Source of the DNA: JAEUOS01 sp031423955
GTDB lineage: Bacteria > Pseudomonadota > Gammaproteobacteria > Burkholderiales > JAEUOS01
DNA: 64,000 bases
Direction: 5' to 3'
Assembly: GCA_031423955.1 (NCBI GenBank)
Contig: JANPGJ010000643.1
Span: forward strand, 1 to 64,000
The translations under genes and the position numbers were made by a program. Of this stretch, positions 25,218 through 34,217 are shown piece by piece. The notes beneath the pieces are model-generated. The model searched no databases and was not told the DNA's origin. It saw nothing but the letters and a program-made list of their open reading frames with translations. How positions within the stretch are numbered: the first letter of the stretch is position 1; every line of letters starts with the position of its first letter.

Positions 25218-28043
25218 ATGAATCGTTTTTTCCGGCTTCCCGACTTGGCTTTGGTGTTGCAGAGATGCGCCATGCTCGCGATGTTTGCTTTTTGCAGCGG
25301 GCAGGCCCTGGCCACGCCGGAAAAGGCTGCGGGTTTCTACGAAGACGCGCTCAAGCGTTTCGAGAATGATGATCTGCCTGGCGCAATCCTCCAACTGAAG
25401 AATTCGTTGCAGCAGGACAACAAGTTGCTGGCTGCCCATCTTTTGTTGGGCAAGGTGCTGTTCCGCAGCGGGCAGTTGCCTGCGGCGGAGGCGGCCCTCG
25501 AGGAGGCGGTGAAGCAGGGAATCAATCGCGGTGAAGTGGCATTGCCGCTGGGCCAGATTTATCTTGCGTCGGGCAGCCCGATGCGGGTGATCGACCGCCT
25601 TTCAGCCACCGGCGTGCCGCCTGGACTGGCCATTGAGATCCTCACCCTGCGCGGAGTGGCCTACGCGGAGCTTGGCAACACCCGAATGGCGGCGCAGACC
25701 TTCGAGCAGGCCAAGGCTCTTGATCCGAAATCCGCAATCCCGGTGATCGCTGAAGTACCAAGCGCATTGTCGAACGGTGACGTGGCGCGCGCGAAGTCGC
25801 TGGCGGCCAAGGGAATCGAACTGGCGCCCGACAACGCAAACGCCTGGAACATGCAGGGTTCGGTACTGCATGCGTCGCTCGACCTGCCCGGTGCGCTCAA
25901 AGCGTATGACAAAGCGTTGCAGCTTCAGCCCAAGTTCATAGACGCCCGGGTGGCACGGGCCGCGTTGCTGGCCGATCTCAAGCGCGATCCCGAGGCCGAG
26001 AAGGACCTCGAGTTTCTGCGCGTCTCGAAGCTCTCCGATCCGCGTGCGTCTTACTTGTCGGCGCTGCTCGCCAGTCGGCGCGATGATCAGGCAGCGGTGG
26101 CGCGCGCACTGGGCGAGGTTGCCAAGCAGGTTGACGCGTTGCCGATTGGCTGGGTTTCCGGCCGCGAACAGTTGATCATGGTGGCGGCCTTGTCCCACCA
26201 TGCGTTGCGCAACTTCGAAAAGGCGCGCGAGTATCTTGACGTGATCGTGCGGCGCTACCCGAAAAATGTCGGCGCGCGCAAACTGCTGGCCTCCATTCAT
26301 GTCGAGCGCCGAGATATTGCGCGCGCCCTTCCTCTCCTGGATGCATTGCAGCAGATTTTGCCGGATGATCCCCAGGTGCAATTTATGCTGGGCTCGGCTT
26401 ATATGGCGCAGCGGCGCTATGCGCTGGCAGCCGGCCACCTTGAACGCGCGGCGACCAAGACCGGCTCATCGACAATGAACCGGGCCCTTGGCCTGAACCA
26501 GCTCGGGCTGGGGCAGGTTGACGCTGGCACCGCAAGCCTCGAAAAGGCGTATGCCGGCAACATTGCCGATTCCGTTACCGGCACCGCCCTGGCGACGGTA
26601 TACATGCGCAATGGGCAGTCGAAGAAGGCCCTGCAAGTCGCTGAAGCGATGAGCAGGCAGGCGCCGGAAAATCTGGCGCTGGCCAGCCTTGTCGCATCGA
26701 TCAAGGAGGCGGCCGGTGATCGCGCGGGGGCGCGGGCCGCCTATTCCGCGATCGTTGCAAAGGACGTGGCCTTTCAGTCGGCAACGCTCAATCTTGCCCG
26801 CATGGATGTGTCGGAGAAAAAGTTCGAAGACGGGCGTCGGCGTCTTGGCGAAATTCTTGCCAAACGCGCCGATCACCCTGATGCGTTGTACGAGTTGGGT
26901 GTTCTTGAGCAGCGGGCCGGACGAATCGACGACGCGGTTCGCCATTTCAAGAAAGCCAGCGAGGCGCAGCGTCGAGATCTGCGGCCGGGAATAGCTCTGG
27001 TGGACCTGTATATCGGCCAGTTGCAGGGCGAGAATGCATTGACGGTCGCCAAGGAGCTGGCCGCGAAAATCCCCGACAACCTAGCGGTTCAGGTCGCGCT
27101 TGCACGCAGCTTTATTGCCGCAGGTGATCTTGGCAATGCGCGCAGCGTGTTGCAGGGCGCTACCCGACTGGCGGATTTTGACGCGACGGTACAGGTCGGT
27201 ATCGGCAAGTTGCAGCTGGTCGCAGGCAACATCGAAGGTGCGCAGTACAACGCCCAGAAGGCGCTGCAGGGGCGACCTGATGACCCCGGTGCGCTTGCCC
27301 TGACGTTGGAGATCGAATTGCGGCGCGGCGGCGGGCCACGCGCCGACGCCGCACTCAAGGCACTGACCAGCAAGTATCCCAACGAGATTGAGTCTTTGCA
27401 GGCGACTGCATTGGTGGCGATGGAGCGCGGTCAGTTTGCGAGTGCGGCAGCGACGTACCGTACCGTATTGGCGCGGGAAGAGACGACCGCGAATGCCCTC
27501 AACGTGGTCAAGGCGCATGTGGCTGCGGGCGAGTTCGCGAAGGCGGCCGTTTTCTTGCAGGCGTGGTTGAAACCGCGGCCGGAAGACCGGCTGGCAACCA
27601 AAGCATTGGCCGAGGTGCAGTTTCGCGCGGGGCAGCTCGAGGCGGCGCGCGGTACTTATGCGCTGGTCCTGGCGGCCGAGCCGAATGACGCGCAAACCCA
27701 CAATAGTCTGGCAAACCTGCTGCAAAAAATGAACGATCCGGCGGCGCAGTCCCATGCGGAACGCGCACTCAAGCTGGCGCCATCGAATCCGGCATACGCC
27801 GACACATTGGGCTGGATCCATGTGCAGAATGGTCAGCTAGAGACCGGGTTACGCTACCTGCGCGAGGCGCGCTTGCGCCGGCCTGCGGATGGTGAGATGC
27901 GATTTCATCTTGCCTATGCATTGGCGAAGATCGGTCGCACAAGCGAAGCGCGCACTGAACTCGCTGCGGCGCTGACGGGTACCAAACGAGTGCAGTTGTC
28001 GCCGGAGGTCGTGCGGCTGCAGCAAGAACTTGGCGTCAAGTAG
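25218..28043 (+). CDS. prsT: PEP-CTERM system TPR-repeat protein (PrsT-like)
   Basis: 941 residues. Signal-type N-terminus (FAFCSGQALATPEKAAGFYE), then tetratricopeptide repeats almost to the C-terminus, for example FKKASEAQ, YDKALQLQPKF, GSAYMAQRRYALAAGHLERA and DTLGWIHVQNGQLETGLRYL. PrsT is a large TPR protein, usually a lipoprotein, that accompanies exosortase/PEP-CTERM loci; its exact job is unknown, probably polysaccharide or envelope assembly. No clear lipobox: the only nearby Cys is in FAFCSGQA, loosely lipobox-like. ATG 25218 gives a normal signal peptide. A PEP-CTERM protein gene follows 284 bp downstream. No exosortase gene in the window. Confidence 0.88.
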   Translation: MNRFFRLPDLALVLQRCAMLAMFAFCSGQALATPEKAAGFYEDALKRFENDDLPGAILQLKNSLQQDNKLLAAHLLLGKVLFRSGQLPAAEAALEEAVKQGINRGEVALPLGQIYLASGSPMRVIDRLSATGVPPGLAIEILTLRGVAYAELGNTRMAAQTFEQAKALDPKSAIPVIAEVPSALSNGDVARAKSLAAKGIELAPDNANAWNMQGSVLHASLDLPGALKAYDKALQLQPKFIDARVARAALLADLKRDPEAEKDLEFLRVSKLSDPRASYLSALLASRRDDQAAVARALGEVAKQVDALPIGWVSGREQLIMVAALSHHALRNFEKAREYLDVIVRRYPKNVGARKLLASIHVERRDIARALPLLDALQQILPDDPQVQFMLGSAYMAQRRYALAAGHLERAATKTGSSTMNRALGLNQLGLGQVDAGTASLEKAYAGNIADSVTGTALATVYMRNGQSKKALQVAEAMSRQAPENLALASLVASIKEAAGDRAGARAAYSAIVAKDVAFQSATLNLARMDVSEKKFEDGRRRLGEILAKRADHPDALYELGVLEQRAGRIDDAVRHFKKASEAQRRDLRPGIALVDLYIGQLQGENALTVAKELAAKIPDNLAVQVALARSFIAAGDLGNARSVLQGATRLADFDATVQVGIGKLQLVAGNIEGAQYNAQKALQGRPDDPGALALTLEIELRRGGGPRADAALKALTSKYPNEIESLQATALVAMERGQFASAAATYRTVLAREETTANALNVVKAHVAAGEFAKAAVFLQAWLKPRPEDRLATKALAEVQFRAGQLEAARGTYALVLAAEPNDAQTHNSLANLLQKMNDPAAQSHAERALKLAPSNPAYADTLGWIHVQNGQLETGLRYLREARLRRPADGEMRFHLAYALAKIGRTSEARTELAAALTGTKRVQLSPEVVRLQQELGVK

Positions 28044-28271
28044 CGGGAAATGTTGCATTGCAGGAATGGTGCTTGATCGACTCGGTTCTGTGGTGGAAAT
28101 ACGCGGCTGGAACGCCGCGCCGCAGCGCAACCTTGCCCGCCCCGAAATGTCGGGCGACTTCTTTGGTTGACGGTGTAAGTGACCAAAAGAGTGTCGAAAA
28201 ATTTTACAACGACTGCTTTTGAAGCGATTGAATTATTTTTAAGTGTTTGAATATAAAAGATAAATAAAATG

Positions 28272-28287
28272 TGGCCTCAAAGTTGCT
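28272..28287 (+). promoter_or_regulatory. Sigma-54 (RpoN) -24/-12 promoter of the PEP-CTERM gene
   Basis: TGGCCTCAAAGTTGCT matches TGGC...TTGCT with exactly 10 bases between GG and GC. It lies 40 bp upstream of the ATG, predicting a start near 28298. RpoN control with PrsK/PrsR is reported for PEP-CTERM genes in floc formers. A GTCG-N13-CGAC dyad at 28193-28213 could be an activator site (speculative). Confidence 0.75.
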
Positions 28288-28327
28288 TTAGATGTATTAA
28301 TCGGATCAGTCGTTCAGGAGAAAACAA

Positions 28328-29185
28328 ATGAAATTCTCAGTTGCCTGTTTGTCGGCCAGCGCGCTATTGGCCCTTTCCGGCCAGGCGTGGTGCGGCCAGG
28401 AATGGTCTGTTGCCACTGACTACGCGGCGCTGTCGTCGGGTGTCACGGTTGCCGGCGTATCCAACACCGGTGGGACTGATGATGCGACAAGTTCAGCGAA
28501 CAACGCTGCGCTGCAAACGATTCAGTCAGCAACTTGGGTGGGGTCCTACGGTGGCATTTACAACGCCGACGGTTGCTCGTCCGGGGCATATTGCGATCTG
28601 AACGACCTGGCACCCAATGCGCCGGAACACGCGATCGACAACAACCAACGTTATGACATGGCCTTGCTAAGTTTCGCTGGAGCCAACAAGGTAAAGCTCA
28701 CCGACGTCAAGATTCGCTACGCGAACAATGATTCCGATATATCGGTACTGGCTTATACGGGATCCGGCGATCCGAGGGCGAATGGCAACCTGTTCGGCAA
28801 GACGTATGCCCAGATCAGCAACCTCAATGGCTGGACGGTGATCGGGAACTACAGCAATATCTGCACCGGAACTACGGGTACCAACGCCGACCTGAACTGC
28901 GGTGGTGGCGGCTTGGGCCAGGCAGCCAGCGTTGCGATCAACGGCGCCGGCGTATTTTCTTCCTACTGGTTGATAGGCGCCTATAACCCGCTTGCCGCTG
29001 GCGATGCCGGGTACACACCTGCAACGTTTGACTATGTCAAGCTTGCTGCGGTCGCCGGTTGTATCAGTGGCACCGCGAACTGCACGCAGTCGTCGGGTAC
29101 AGTTCCTGAGCCAGGTTCCTTGGCATTGTTTGGCGCAGCGCTGGTTGGCATGGTGTCCTTGCGCAGGCGTCAACAGCGCGTCTAA
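28328..29185 (+). CDS. PEP-CTERM sorting-domain surface protein (XDP1-like)
   Basis: 285 residues. Signal peptide MKFSVACLSASALLALSGQA; C-terminal sorting signal VPEPGSLALFGAALVGMVSL followed by RRRQQRV, the VPEP motif, helix and basic tail recognised by exosortase/archaeosortase-family EpsH. The mature part has six cysteines in three close pairs (CSSGAYC, CTGTTGTNADLNC, CISGTANC) and blocks EHAIDNNQRYDMALLSFAG and YANNDSDISVLAYTG, which I recall from the exosortase-dependent protein XDP1. Strong GGAG before the ATG, sigma-54 promoter upstream and a strong terminator after it: a monocistronic unit. Likely processed and anchored or released at the cell surface. Confidence 0.9.
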   Translation: MKFSVACLSASALLALSGQAWCGQEWSVATDYAALSSGVTVAGVSNTGGTDDATSSANNAALQTIQSATWVGSYGGIYNADGCSSGAYCDLNDLAPNAPEHAIDNNQRYDMALLSFAGANKVKLTDVKIRYANNDSDISVLAYTGSGDPRANGNLFGKTYAQISNLNGWTVIGNYSNICTGTTGTNADLNCGGGGLGQAASVAINGAGVFSSYWLIGAYNPLAAGDAGYTPATFDYVKLAAVAGCISGTANCTQSSGTVPEPGSLALFGAALVGMVSLRRRQQRV

Positions 29186-29206
29186 GGCTTCGCGAGCTTT
29201 CCCAAT

Positions 29207-29230
29207 AACGGCACCTTCGGGTGCCGTTTT
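29207..29230 (+). terminator. Intrinsic terminator of the PEP-CTERM gene
   Basis: AACGGCACC, loop TTCG, GGTGCCGTT then TT: a 9-bp perfect stem with an extra-stable tetraloop, 22 bp after the stop. Confidence 0.9.
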
Positions 29231-29603
29231 GCATTGTGCGTCATGTGTCGGCAAGCCAGTCAATCAATGCGTGCCCCCTACCAAGCAAGCCTGTCGGGGT
29301 TGAAGCCCAAAGTCAAGACCTGTCGCGCCGACATGGGCCGTCGCCATTGCATGGCAAGTCTGAAACAGACGGCCAGATCGGTTGATGCGACGAGTCGTTG
29401 ATAGGGCTGGCACCGTGCGAGGTGGTCACTTCGCGGATCCAAACTTCGGGATTATTCAACGATGATGGCTCGATAGTTCGGCGATTGCCTGAAGCGGGCA
29501 AACATTGGCCGCTGCGCACGACGGAAACCGTTGGACTAGCCGCGGGGGAAAGGTTCGCCGACCAGGGCCCTCGCCCGCCGAAACAGCCAATCGGCTACCG
29601 GTG
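29231..29603. other. Intergenic region between convergent PEP-CTERM and ZIP genes
   Basis: About 370 bp in which no gene, repeat or further hairpin was supported. Composition is close to the genome average. Confidence 0.5.
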
Positions 29604-30374
29604 CTAATGCAGAAACGAATGCGACATCGCAATCAAAGCGACGCCCGCAGCCACCATCAACACCTGCCACGCCGACGATTCGGTATCCGCGCGACGCTGC
29701 ATCCAGGGAATCAGGTCGGCCACAGCAATATAAATGAAGCTCGATGCCGCAAGCACCACAACATAGGGTATCGCGCCCTCGGCCCGGACCAGCGAAAAAT
29801 AGCCGAGCAGACCGCCCGCCACCGATGCCAGGCTCGCAAGCGAGTTGTAGCCAAGCGCGCGGGTACGCGTATAGCCGGCATTGAGCAGCACGATGAAATC
29901 CCCGGCCTCCTGCGGCACCTCGTGGGCGATGATGCCCAGCGTGGTGATGAAGCCCAGCCACGGGTCGGCCATGAAGGCGGCGGCGATCAAAATGCCGTCG
30001 GCGAAATTGTGCAGTGAATCGCCGACCAGGATCAACAGCCCGCTCTTGCCTGCTTCGTGCGCATCGAAGCCGTGCTCATGGCCATGGCCGTCGTGTTCAT
30101 GGTGATGACTGTGGCGCCAGAGTGCGACCTTCTCGAGCAGGAAGAATGTCAACAGGCCGGCCAGCAGCGTGGCGAACAACGCATGGGCGTCGATGTTGAA
30201 ACTGAACGCATGCGGCAGCAGTTCGAGAAACGCGGCGCCGAGCAACACTCCGGCCGAGAAGCTCACCAGTCGCTGCACCAGTGGCCCCAACACCTTGAAG
30301 GTGATCAGGCCGGCGATCAGCACGGAAAGTATGCCTCCGGCGATGGTGGCGGCGATAATGTAGAGTAAGGTCAA
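29604..30374 (-). CDS. ZIP-family metal transporter
   Basis: 256 residues from TTG 30374, which gives the usual ZIP N-terminus (L/M)TLLYIIAATIAGGILSV. About eight helices with a cytoplasmic His-rich loop HSHHHEHDGHGHEHGFDAHE. Metal-site motifs are DSLHNFADGILIAAAF in helix IV and GIIAHEVPQEAGDFIVLL in helix V. ZIP proteins import Zn, Fe or other divalent metals. The longer frame upstream of the TTG carries no resemblance. On the opposite strand from recR. Confidence 0.92.
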   Translation of the reverse strand: MTLLYIIAATIAGGILSVLIAGLITFKVLGPLVQRLVSFSAGVLLGAAFLELLPHAFSFNIDAHALFATLLAGLLTFFLLEKVALWRHSHHHEHDGHGHEHGFDAHEAGKSGLLILVGDSLHNFADGILIAAAFMADPWLGFITTLGIIAHEVPQEAGDFIVLLNAGYTRTRALGYNSLASLASVAGGLLGYFSLVRAEGAIPYVVVLAASSFIYIAVADLIPWMQRRADTESSAWQVLMVAAGVALIAMSHSFLH

Positions 30375-30579
30375 GTGAGCGCTTCGTGTGCGAAGCCCGC
30401 GATTATCCAATAGTTTTCCAATAACCTTCAGTGCCAGTCTTGGAGTTCGTGTCTTCGATGCAAAGTCGCCGCAGCAAAGTTGGGCCCGCGTCGCCCCCAG
30501 GCGGCGCGATTGCGCCAATCCGGTTTGTCGCGCGAATTGAATGTGATGCGATGCGCGGTGCGTGCGCCTGCCGGCCGGC

Positions 30580-31185
30580 ATGAAGGCGCCGGTCGTACTG
30601 CAGGAACTGATCGAATCGCTGCGAGTCTTGCCAGGCGTCGGTCCGAAGTCGGCGCAGCGCATGGCCTTTCATTTGTTGCAGCATGACCGCCCGGGCGCAC
30701 TGCGCCTGTCACGCTCGCTGGCTGATGCCGCTGCGCGCATGCAGCGCTGCAACCTGTGCAACAGCTTCACCGAGACCGAGTTGTGCGATTTGTGCACCGC
30801 CGGCAATGCCGGCAAGCGCGACACCACCCAGTTGTGCGTGGTCGAGACACCGGCCGATCTCGGCATGATGGAGCAGACCCACGCTTACCGCGGCCTGTAT
30901 TTCGTGTTGATGGGGCGCATCTCCCCGCTTGACGGGATCGGCCCGAAGGAGGTCGGCATCGACAAACTGCTGGCGCGCGCCGTCGACGGTGTGGTGACCG
31001 AAGTCGTGCTGGCGACAAATTTCACCCATGAAGGCGAGGCCACGGCGCACTATGTGTCGGAAGCCCTGAAGGCGCGCGGTTTGAAGGTCACGCGTCTTGC
31101 GCGCGGGGTGCCGGTGGGCGGCGAACTGGAATATGTCGATCCCGGTACCATCGCACATGCATTTCAGGATCGACGCGACACTTGA
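30580..31185 (+). CDS. recR: Recombination protein RecR
   Basis: 201 residues. Helix-hairpin-helix LPGVGPKSAQRMAFHLL, four-cysteine zinc finger CNLCNSFTETELCDLC, and a Toprim domain starting LCVVETPADLGMMEQTHAYRG (read as two parts). With RecF/RecO it loads RecA at ssDNA gaps. ATG 30580 begins MKAPVVLQELIESLRVLPGV as in homologues. The usual dnaX-ybaB neighbours are absent upstream; a ZIP transporter is there instead. Confidence 0.97.
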   Translation: MKAPVVLQELIESLRVLPGVGPKSAQRMAFHLLQHDRPGALRLSRSLADAAARMQRCNLCNSFTETELCDLCTAGNAGKRDTTQLCVVETPADLGMMEQTHAYRGLYFVLMGRISPLDGIGPKEVGIDKLLARAVDGVVTEVVLATNFTHEGEATAHYVSEALKARGLKVTRLARGVPVGGELEYVDPGTIAHAFQDRRDT

Positions 31186-31262
31186 GCATTTTCGGTGGCG
31201 CTCCGGCGCCGGCTTGGCTGGCCGTGAGCGCATTCAAACAAATTCATTCATCGGAGACGAAC

Positions 31263-32345
31263 ATGACGCTGAACACGAAATTCAAGACGGTCGCGGCGAC
31301 CGGAATGGCCCTTCTGCTCGGTGCCTGCATGCACCAGCAGCAGGGCGGTGCGGGAGGGCAGACCAGCGGCCATTTCAGCGTCAAGGAGGTCGGCAGTTTT
31401 CATATTGGCGGCCGGCAGGTGACGCTTTCCGGTCTGCCCGAAAAGGAGATCGTATTCACCGCCGGGGCGGCGCCTTTCAAGGTCAATCCGAATGGTGACT
31501 TCGAAGTCGAGCAGATGTACGTTCAGTACGTGAAGTTGCATGAGCACAGTCGGCGCAGCCGATATCCGCTGCTGATGTGGCACGGTGGCGGCCTGGCTGG
31601 TATGACTTGGGAAACCAAGCCCGACGGCCAGCCTGGCTGGCAGAATTTTTTTCTGCAGGCCGGCCATGACGTCTATGTGAGCGATGCGGTCGAACGCGGT
31701 CGGGCATCGTGGGCACGCTATCCGGAAATCTTCAAGACCGAACCTTTCTTCCGCACCAAGAAAGAGGCGTGGGAGTTGTTTCGTCTCGGGCCGGAAGGCT
31801 CGTACAACACCGATCCGGCGCAACGCCGCGCCTATGCCGAAGGCACGCAATTTCCGGTCAGCGCGTTCGACCAGTTCGGCAAGCAGGGAATTCCACGCTG
31901 GGCCACCAATGATGCCGCCACCCAGGCCGCCTACGACCAGTATGTTCAGAAGGTTTGCCCGTGCGTGATCATTGTTCACAGCCAGGGCGGCAACTTCACC
32001 TTCAGCGCTGCGCTCAAGGCGTCCGACAAGATCAAGGCGGTGATCGCGATCGAACCCTCTGGTGCGCCGAATGTAGACAAGGTGGACCTGTCGCCATTGA
32101 AGGGGGTGCCGCATCTGTTTGTATGGGGCGACTACCTGGACCGTTATCCGCTGTGGGCGAAAATCACTCCGAGCGTCGATCGGTATGAGCAGGCGCTGCG
32201 CAAGCAGGGCACCGACGTCACCCGCATCGACCTACCCAAGACCGGCGTGCGCGGCAACTCGCACATGCTGATGATGGACCGCAATTCGGACGCCATTGCG
32301 CAGATGATCCAGGACTGGATGGTCAAGCAGGGCTTGTCGCGCTAG
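31263..32345 (+). CDS. Alpha/beta-hydrolase lipoprotein (esterase-like)
   Basis: 360 residues. Lipoprotein signal with lipobox LLGACM (Cys at about 21). An alpha/beta-hydrolase core follows: oxyanion region MWHGGGLAGMTWE, DVYVSDAVERGRAS, nucleophile elbow HSQGG (Ser in IIVHSQGGNFTF), acid in LFVWGDYLDRYP and a His in RGNSHMLMMDRNSD. Likely an outer-membrane or periplasmic esterase; substrate unknown. ATG 31263 with GGAG seven bases upstream. Confidence 0.88.
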   Translation: MTLNTKFKTVAATGMALLLGACMHQQQGGAGGQTSGHFSVKEVGSFHIGGRQVTLSGLPEKEIVFTAGAAPFKVNPNGDFEVEQMYVQYVKLHEHSRRSRYPLLMWHGGGLAGMTWETKPDGQPGWQNFFLQAGHDVYVSDAVERGRASWARYPEIFKTEPFFRTKKEAWELFRLGPEGSYNTDPAQRRAYAEGTQFPVSAFDQFGKQGIPRWATNDAATQAAYDQYVQKVCPCVIIVHSQGGNFTFSAALKASDKIKAVIAIEPSGAPNVDKVDLSPLKGVPHLFVWGDYLDRYPLWAKITPSVDRYEQALRKQGTDVTRIDLPKTGVRGNSHMLMMDRNSDAIAQMIQDWMVKQGLSR

Positions 32346-32370
32346 GCATGTTGCTCCCGAAACGCAGCAG

Positions 32371-32727
32371 ATGAAACTTTCCGACATTCCATTCGGCACC
32401 GTCGACTGGTCGACGGTCGAAGCCAGCGAGCATCCGGGCGAACTGGTCGACGGCGTGCGCGGCATGGCGCTGTGGCGCACCCGCCACTTCGGGCCGGCAG
32501 GCAACCAGGTGCGGGTGCGCATGGTCGAGTACACGCCGGGCTACCTTGCCGATCACTGGTGCGAAAAGGGGCATGTTCTGCTGTGTCTCGATGGCCGGCT
32601 GGATACCGAACTGGCCGATGGCCGCCGCTTCACCCTGACGCCGGGCATGAGTTATCAGGTCGCGGACGGCGCCGAACCGCATCGTTCGAGCACGACTGTC
32701 GGTGCGCGCTTGTTCATCGTCGATTGA
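32371..32727 (+). CDS. DHCW-motif cupin protein
   Basis: 118 residues, single cupin domain. Metal-binding region ADHWCEKGHVLLCLDGRLDT and LTPGMSYQVADGAEPHRS; similar proteins are annotated DHCW-motif cupins, here spelled DHWC. Reaction unknown. 25 bp after the hydrolase gene and probably co-transcribed with it. Confidence 0.85.
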   Translation: MKLSDIPFGTVDWSTVEASEHPGELVDGVRGMALWRTRHFGPAGNQVRVRMVEYTPGYLADHWCEKGHVLLCLDGRLDTELADGRRFTLTPGMSYQVADGAEPHRSSTTVGARLFIVD

Positions 32728-32780
32728 GTCGCTGGTCGCTCGTGTCGCGACACGCAGGCGGCCGCCGTGACCGCCACGGC

Positions 32781-32786
32781 TAAAAT
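32781..32786 (+). promoter_or_regulatory. Possible -10 element (TAAAAT) before the CoA transferase
   Basis: TAAAAT 35 bp upstream of the ATG; GTGACC is a weak -35 at a slightly long distance. Confidence 0.3.
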
Positions 32787-32821
32787 GCGACGCGCACCCT
32801 GATACGGAAAGCCTGAAACAC

Positions 32822-33997
32822 ATGAGTACTGCAAATCCTTCCGCGGTCGGCGCGCTGGCCGGCCTCAAAGTCCTTGAACTCGGGCAGTTGATCGCCGGGC
32901 CGTTCGCGGGGAAATTCTTCGCCGATTTCGGCGCTGACGTGATCAAGGTCGAGCCACCCGCGGATGCGAAGAATCAGGGCGGCGACCCGATCCGCTACTG
33001 GCGCAAGATGCACGAAGGCACCTCACTGTGGTGGCATGTGCAGTCACGCGGCAAGAAGTCGATCACCCTCGACCTGCGCTCAGGCGAGGGACAGGCGGCG
33101 GCGAAAAAGCTGGCGCTCGAGGCTGACGTGGTGATCGAGAATTTTCGCCCGGGCACGCTGGAAAAATGGGGCTTGGGCTACGAAGAGCTGGCGCGCGACA
33201 ATCGCGGCCTGATCATGCTGCGCATCTCCGGATTCGGGCAGACCGGGCCGATGCGCGACCAGGCCGGCTTCGGTGCGATCGCCGAGTCGATGGGCGGGAT
33301 GCGCTACGTGAGTGGTTTCCCGGACCGGCCGCCGGTGCGCATGAACCTTTCGATTGGTGACGCAATCGCGTCCCTGCACGGTGTGATCGGCATCCTGATG
33401 GCCTTGAATCACCGCAACCGCACCGGCGAAGGGCAGATGGTCGACGTCGCCCTGTACGAGGCGGTATTCAACATGATGGAAGCAACCCTGCCGGAATATG
33501 CCTATGACGGCACTGTACGCGAGCGTACCGGTACCAACCTGACCGGGATCGTGCCGTCGAACACCTACACCTCGAAAGACGGGGTCCATATCGTCATCGG
33601 CGGCAATGGCGACTCGATCTTCCGGCGCCTGGCGCAGATCATGGGGCGCGACGACTGGGTCGACGATCCTGGTCTGGCGGACAACGCCGGCCGCGCCGCG
33701 CGCGCGACCGAGCTTGATCAAGGGATCGGTGCCTGGTGTGCTGCGCACGACGCGGTGTTCCTGTTGCAGGCAATGGACGCCGCCCAGGTGCCGGCCAGCA
33801 AGATTTTCTCGATTGCCGATATCGTGCGCGATCCGCAATTCCTCGCGCGCGGCATGATCGAGAACCTGGTGCTCGAGGATGGCCGCAACCTGATGGTGCC
33901 GGGCGTGGTGCCCAAGCTTTCGCGTACGCCAGGCCGCATTCGTGGTCGCGGCCCGACGTTGGGCGAGCACAACGGCAAGGGGTTTGGCAGCGATTGA
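32822..33997 (+). CDS. CoA transferase family III (CaiB/BaiF)
   Basis: 391 residues. Family blocks: LKVLELGQLIAGPFAGKFF, ADFGADVIKVEPP, KKSITLDLRSGEGQ, ENFRPGTLEKWGLGYE, GFGQTGP, and NLSIGDAIASLHGVIG with the catalytic Asp of the family. Members move CoA between carboxylic acids such as succinate, carnitine, formate/oxalate or aromatic acids; the acid here cannot be told. The nearby 3-hydroxybutyrate dehydrogenase and 3-hydroxyacyl-CoA dehydrogenase suggest acid/CoA catabolism but they are not in one operon. Confidence 0.92.
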   Translation: MSTANPSAVGALAGLKVLELGQLIAGPFAGKFFADFGADVIKVEPPADAKNQGGDPIRYWRKMHEGTSLWWHVQSRGKKSITLDLRSGEGQAAAKKLALEADVVIENFRPGTLEKWGLGYEELARDNRGLIMLRISGFGQTGPMRDQAGFGAIAESMGGMRYVSGFPDRPPVRMNLSIGDAIASLHGVIGILMALNHRNRTGEGQMVDVALYEAVFNMMEATLPEYAYDGTVRERTGTNLTGIVPSNTYTSKDGVHIVIGGNGDSIFRRLAQIMGRDDWVDDPGLADNAGRAARATELDQGIGAWCAAHDAVFLLQAMDAAQVPASKIFSIADIVRDPQFLARGMIENLVLEDGRNLMVPGVVPKLSRTPGRIRGRGPTLGEHNGKGFGSD

Positions 33998-34217
33998 GCA
34001 GGTAGCAGACACCGAATGCGCTGCCTGCTGGCTGGAAATGTCGCAGTTTCCGGCACGCCAGCCCGACGGTTCGCAAACGCAGCTCTACTGGCCCGGTCGA
34101 GCCACGCCGCGCTGCCTTCTTCCGGCGTAGGCCATCCGGATTGCGCGATTTCGGAGCGGCCGCGATATCGTCACCGCGACCCCGCCATCGACGCCACTGA
34201 AGCGACTGTGTCGCCGC

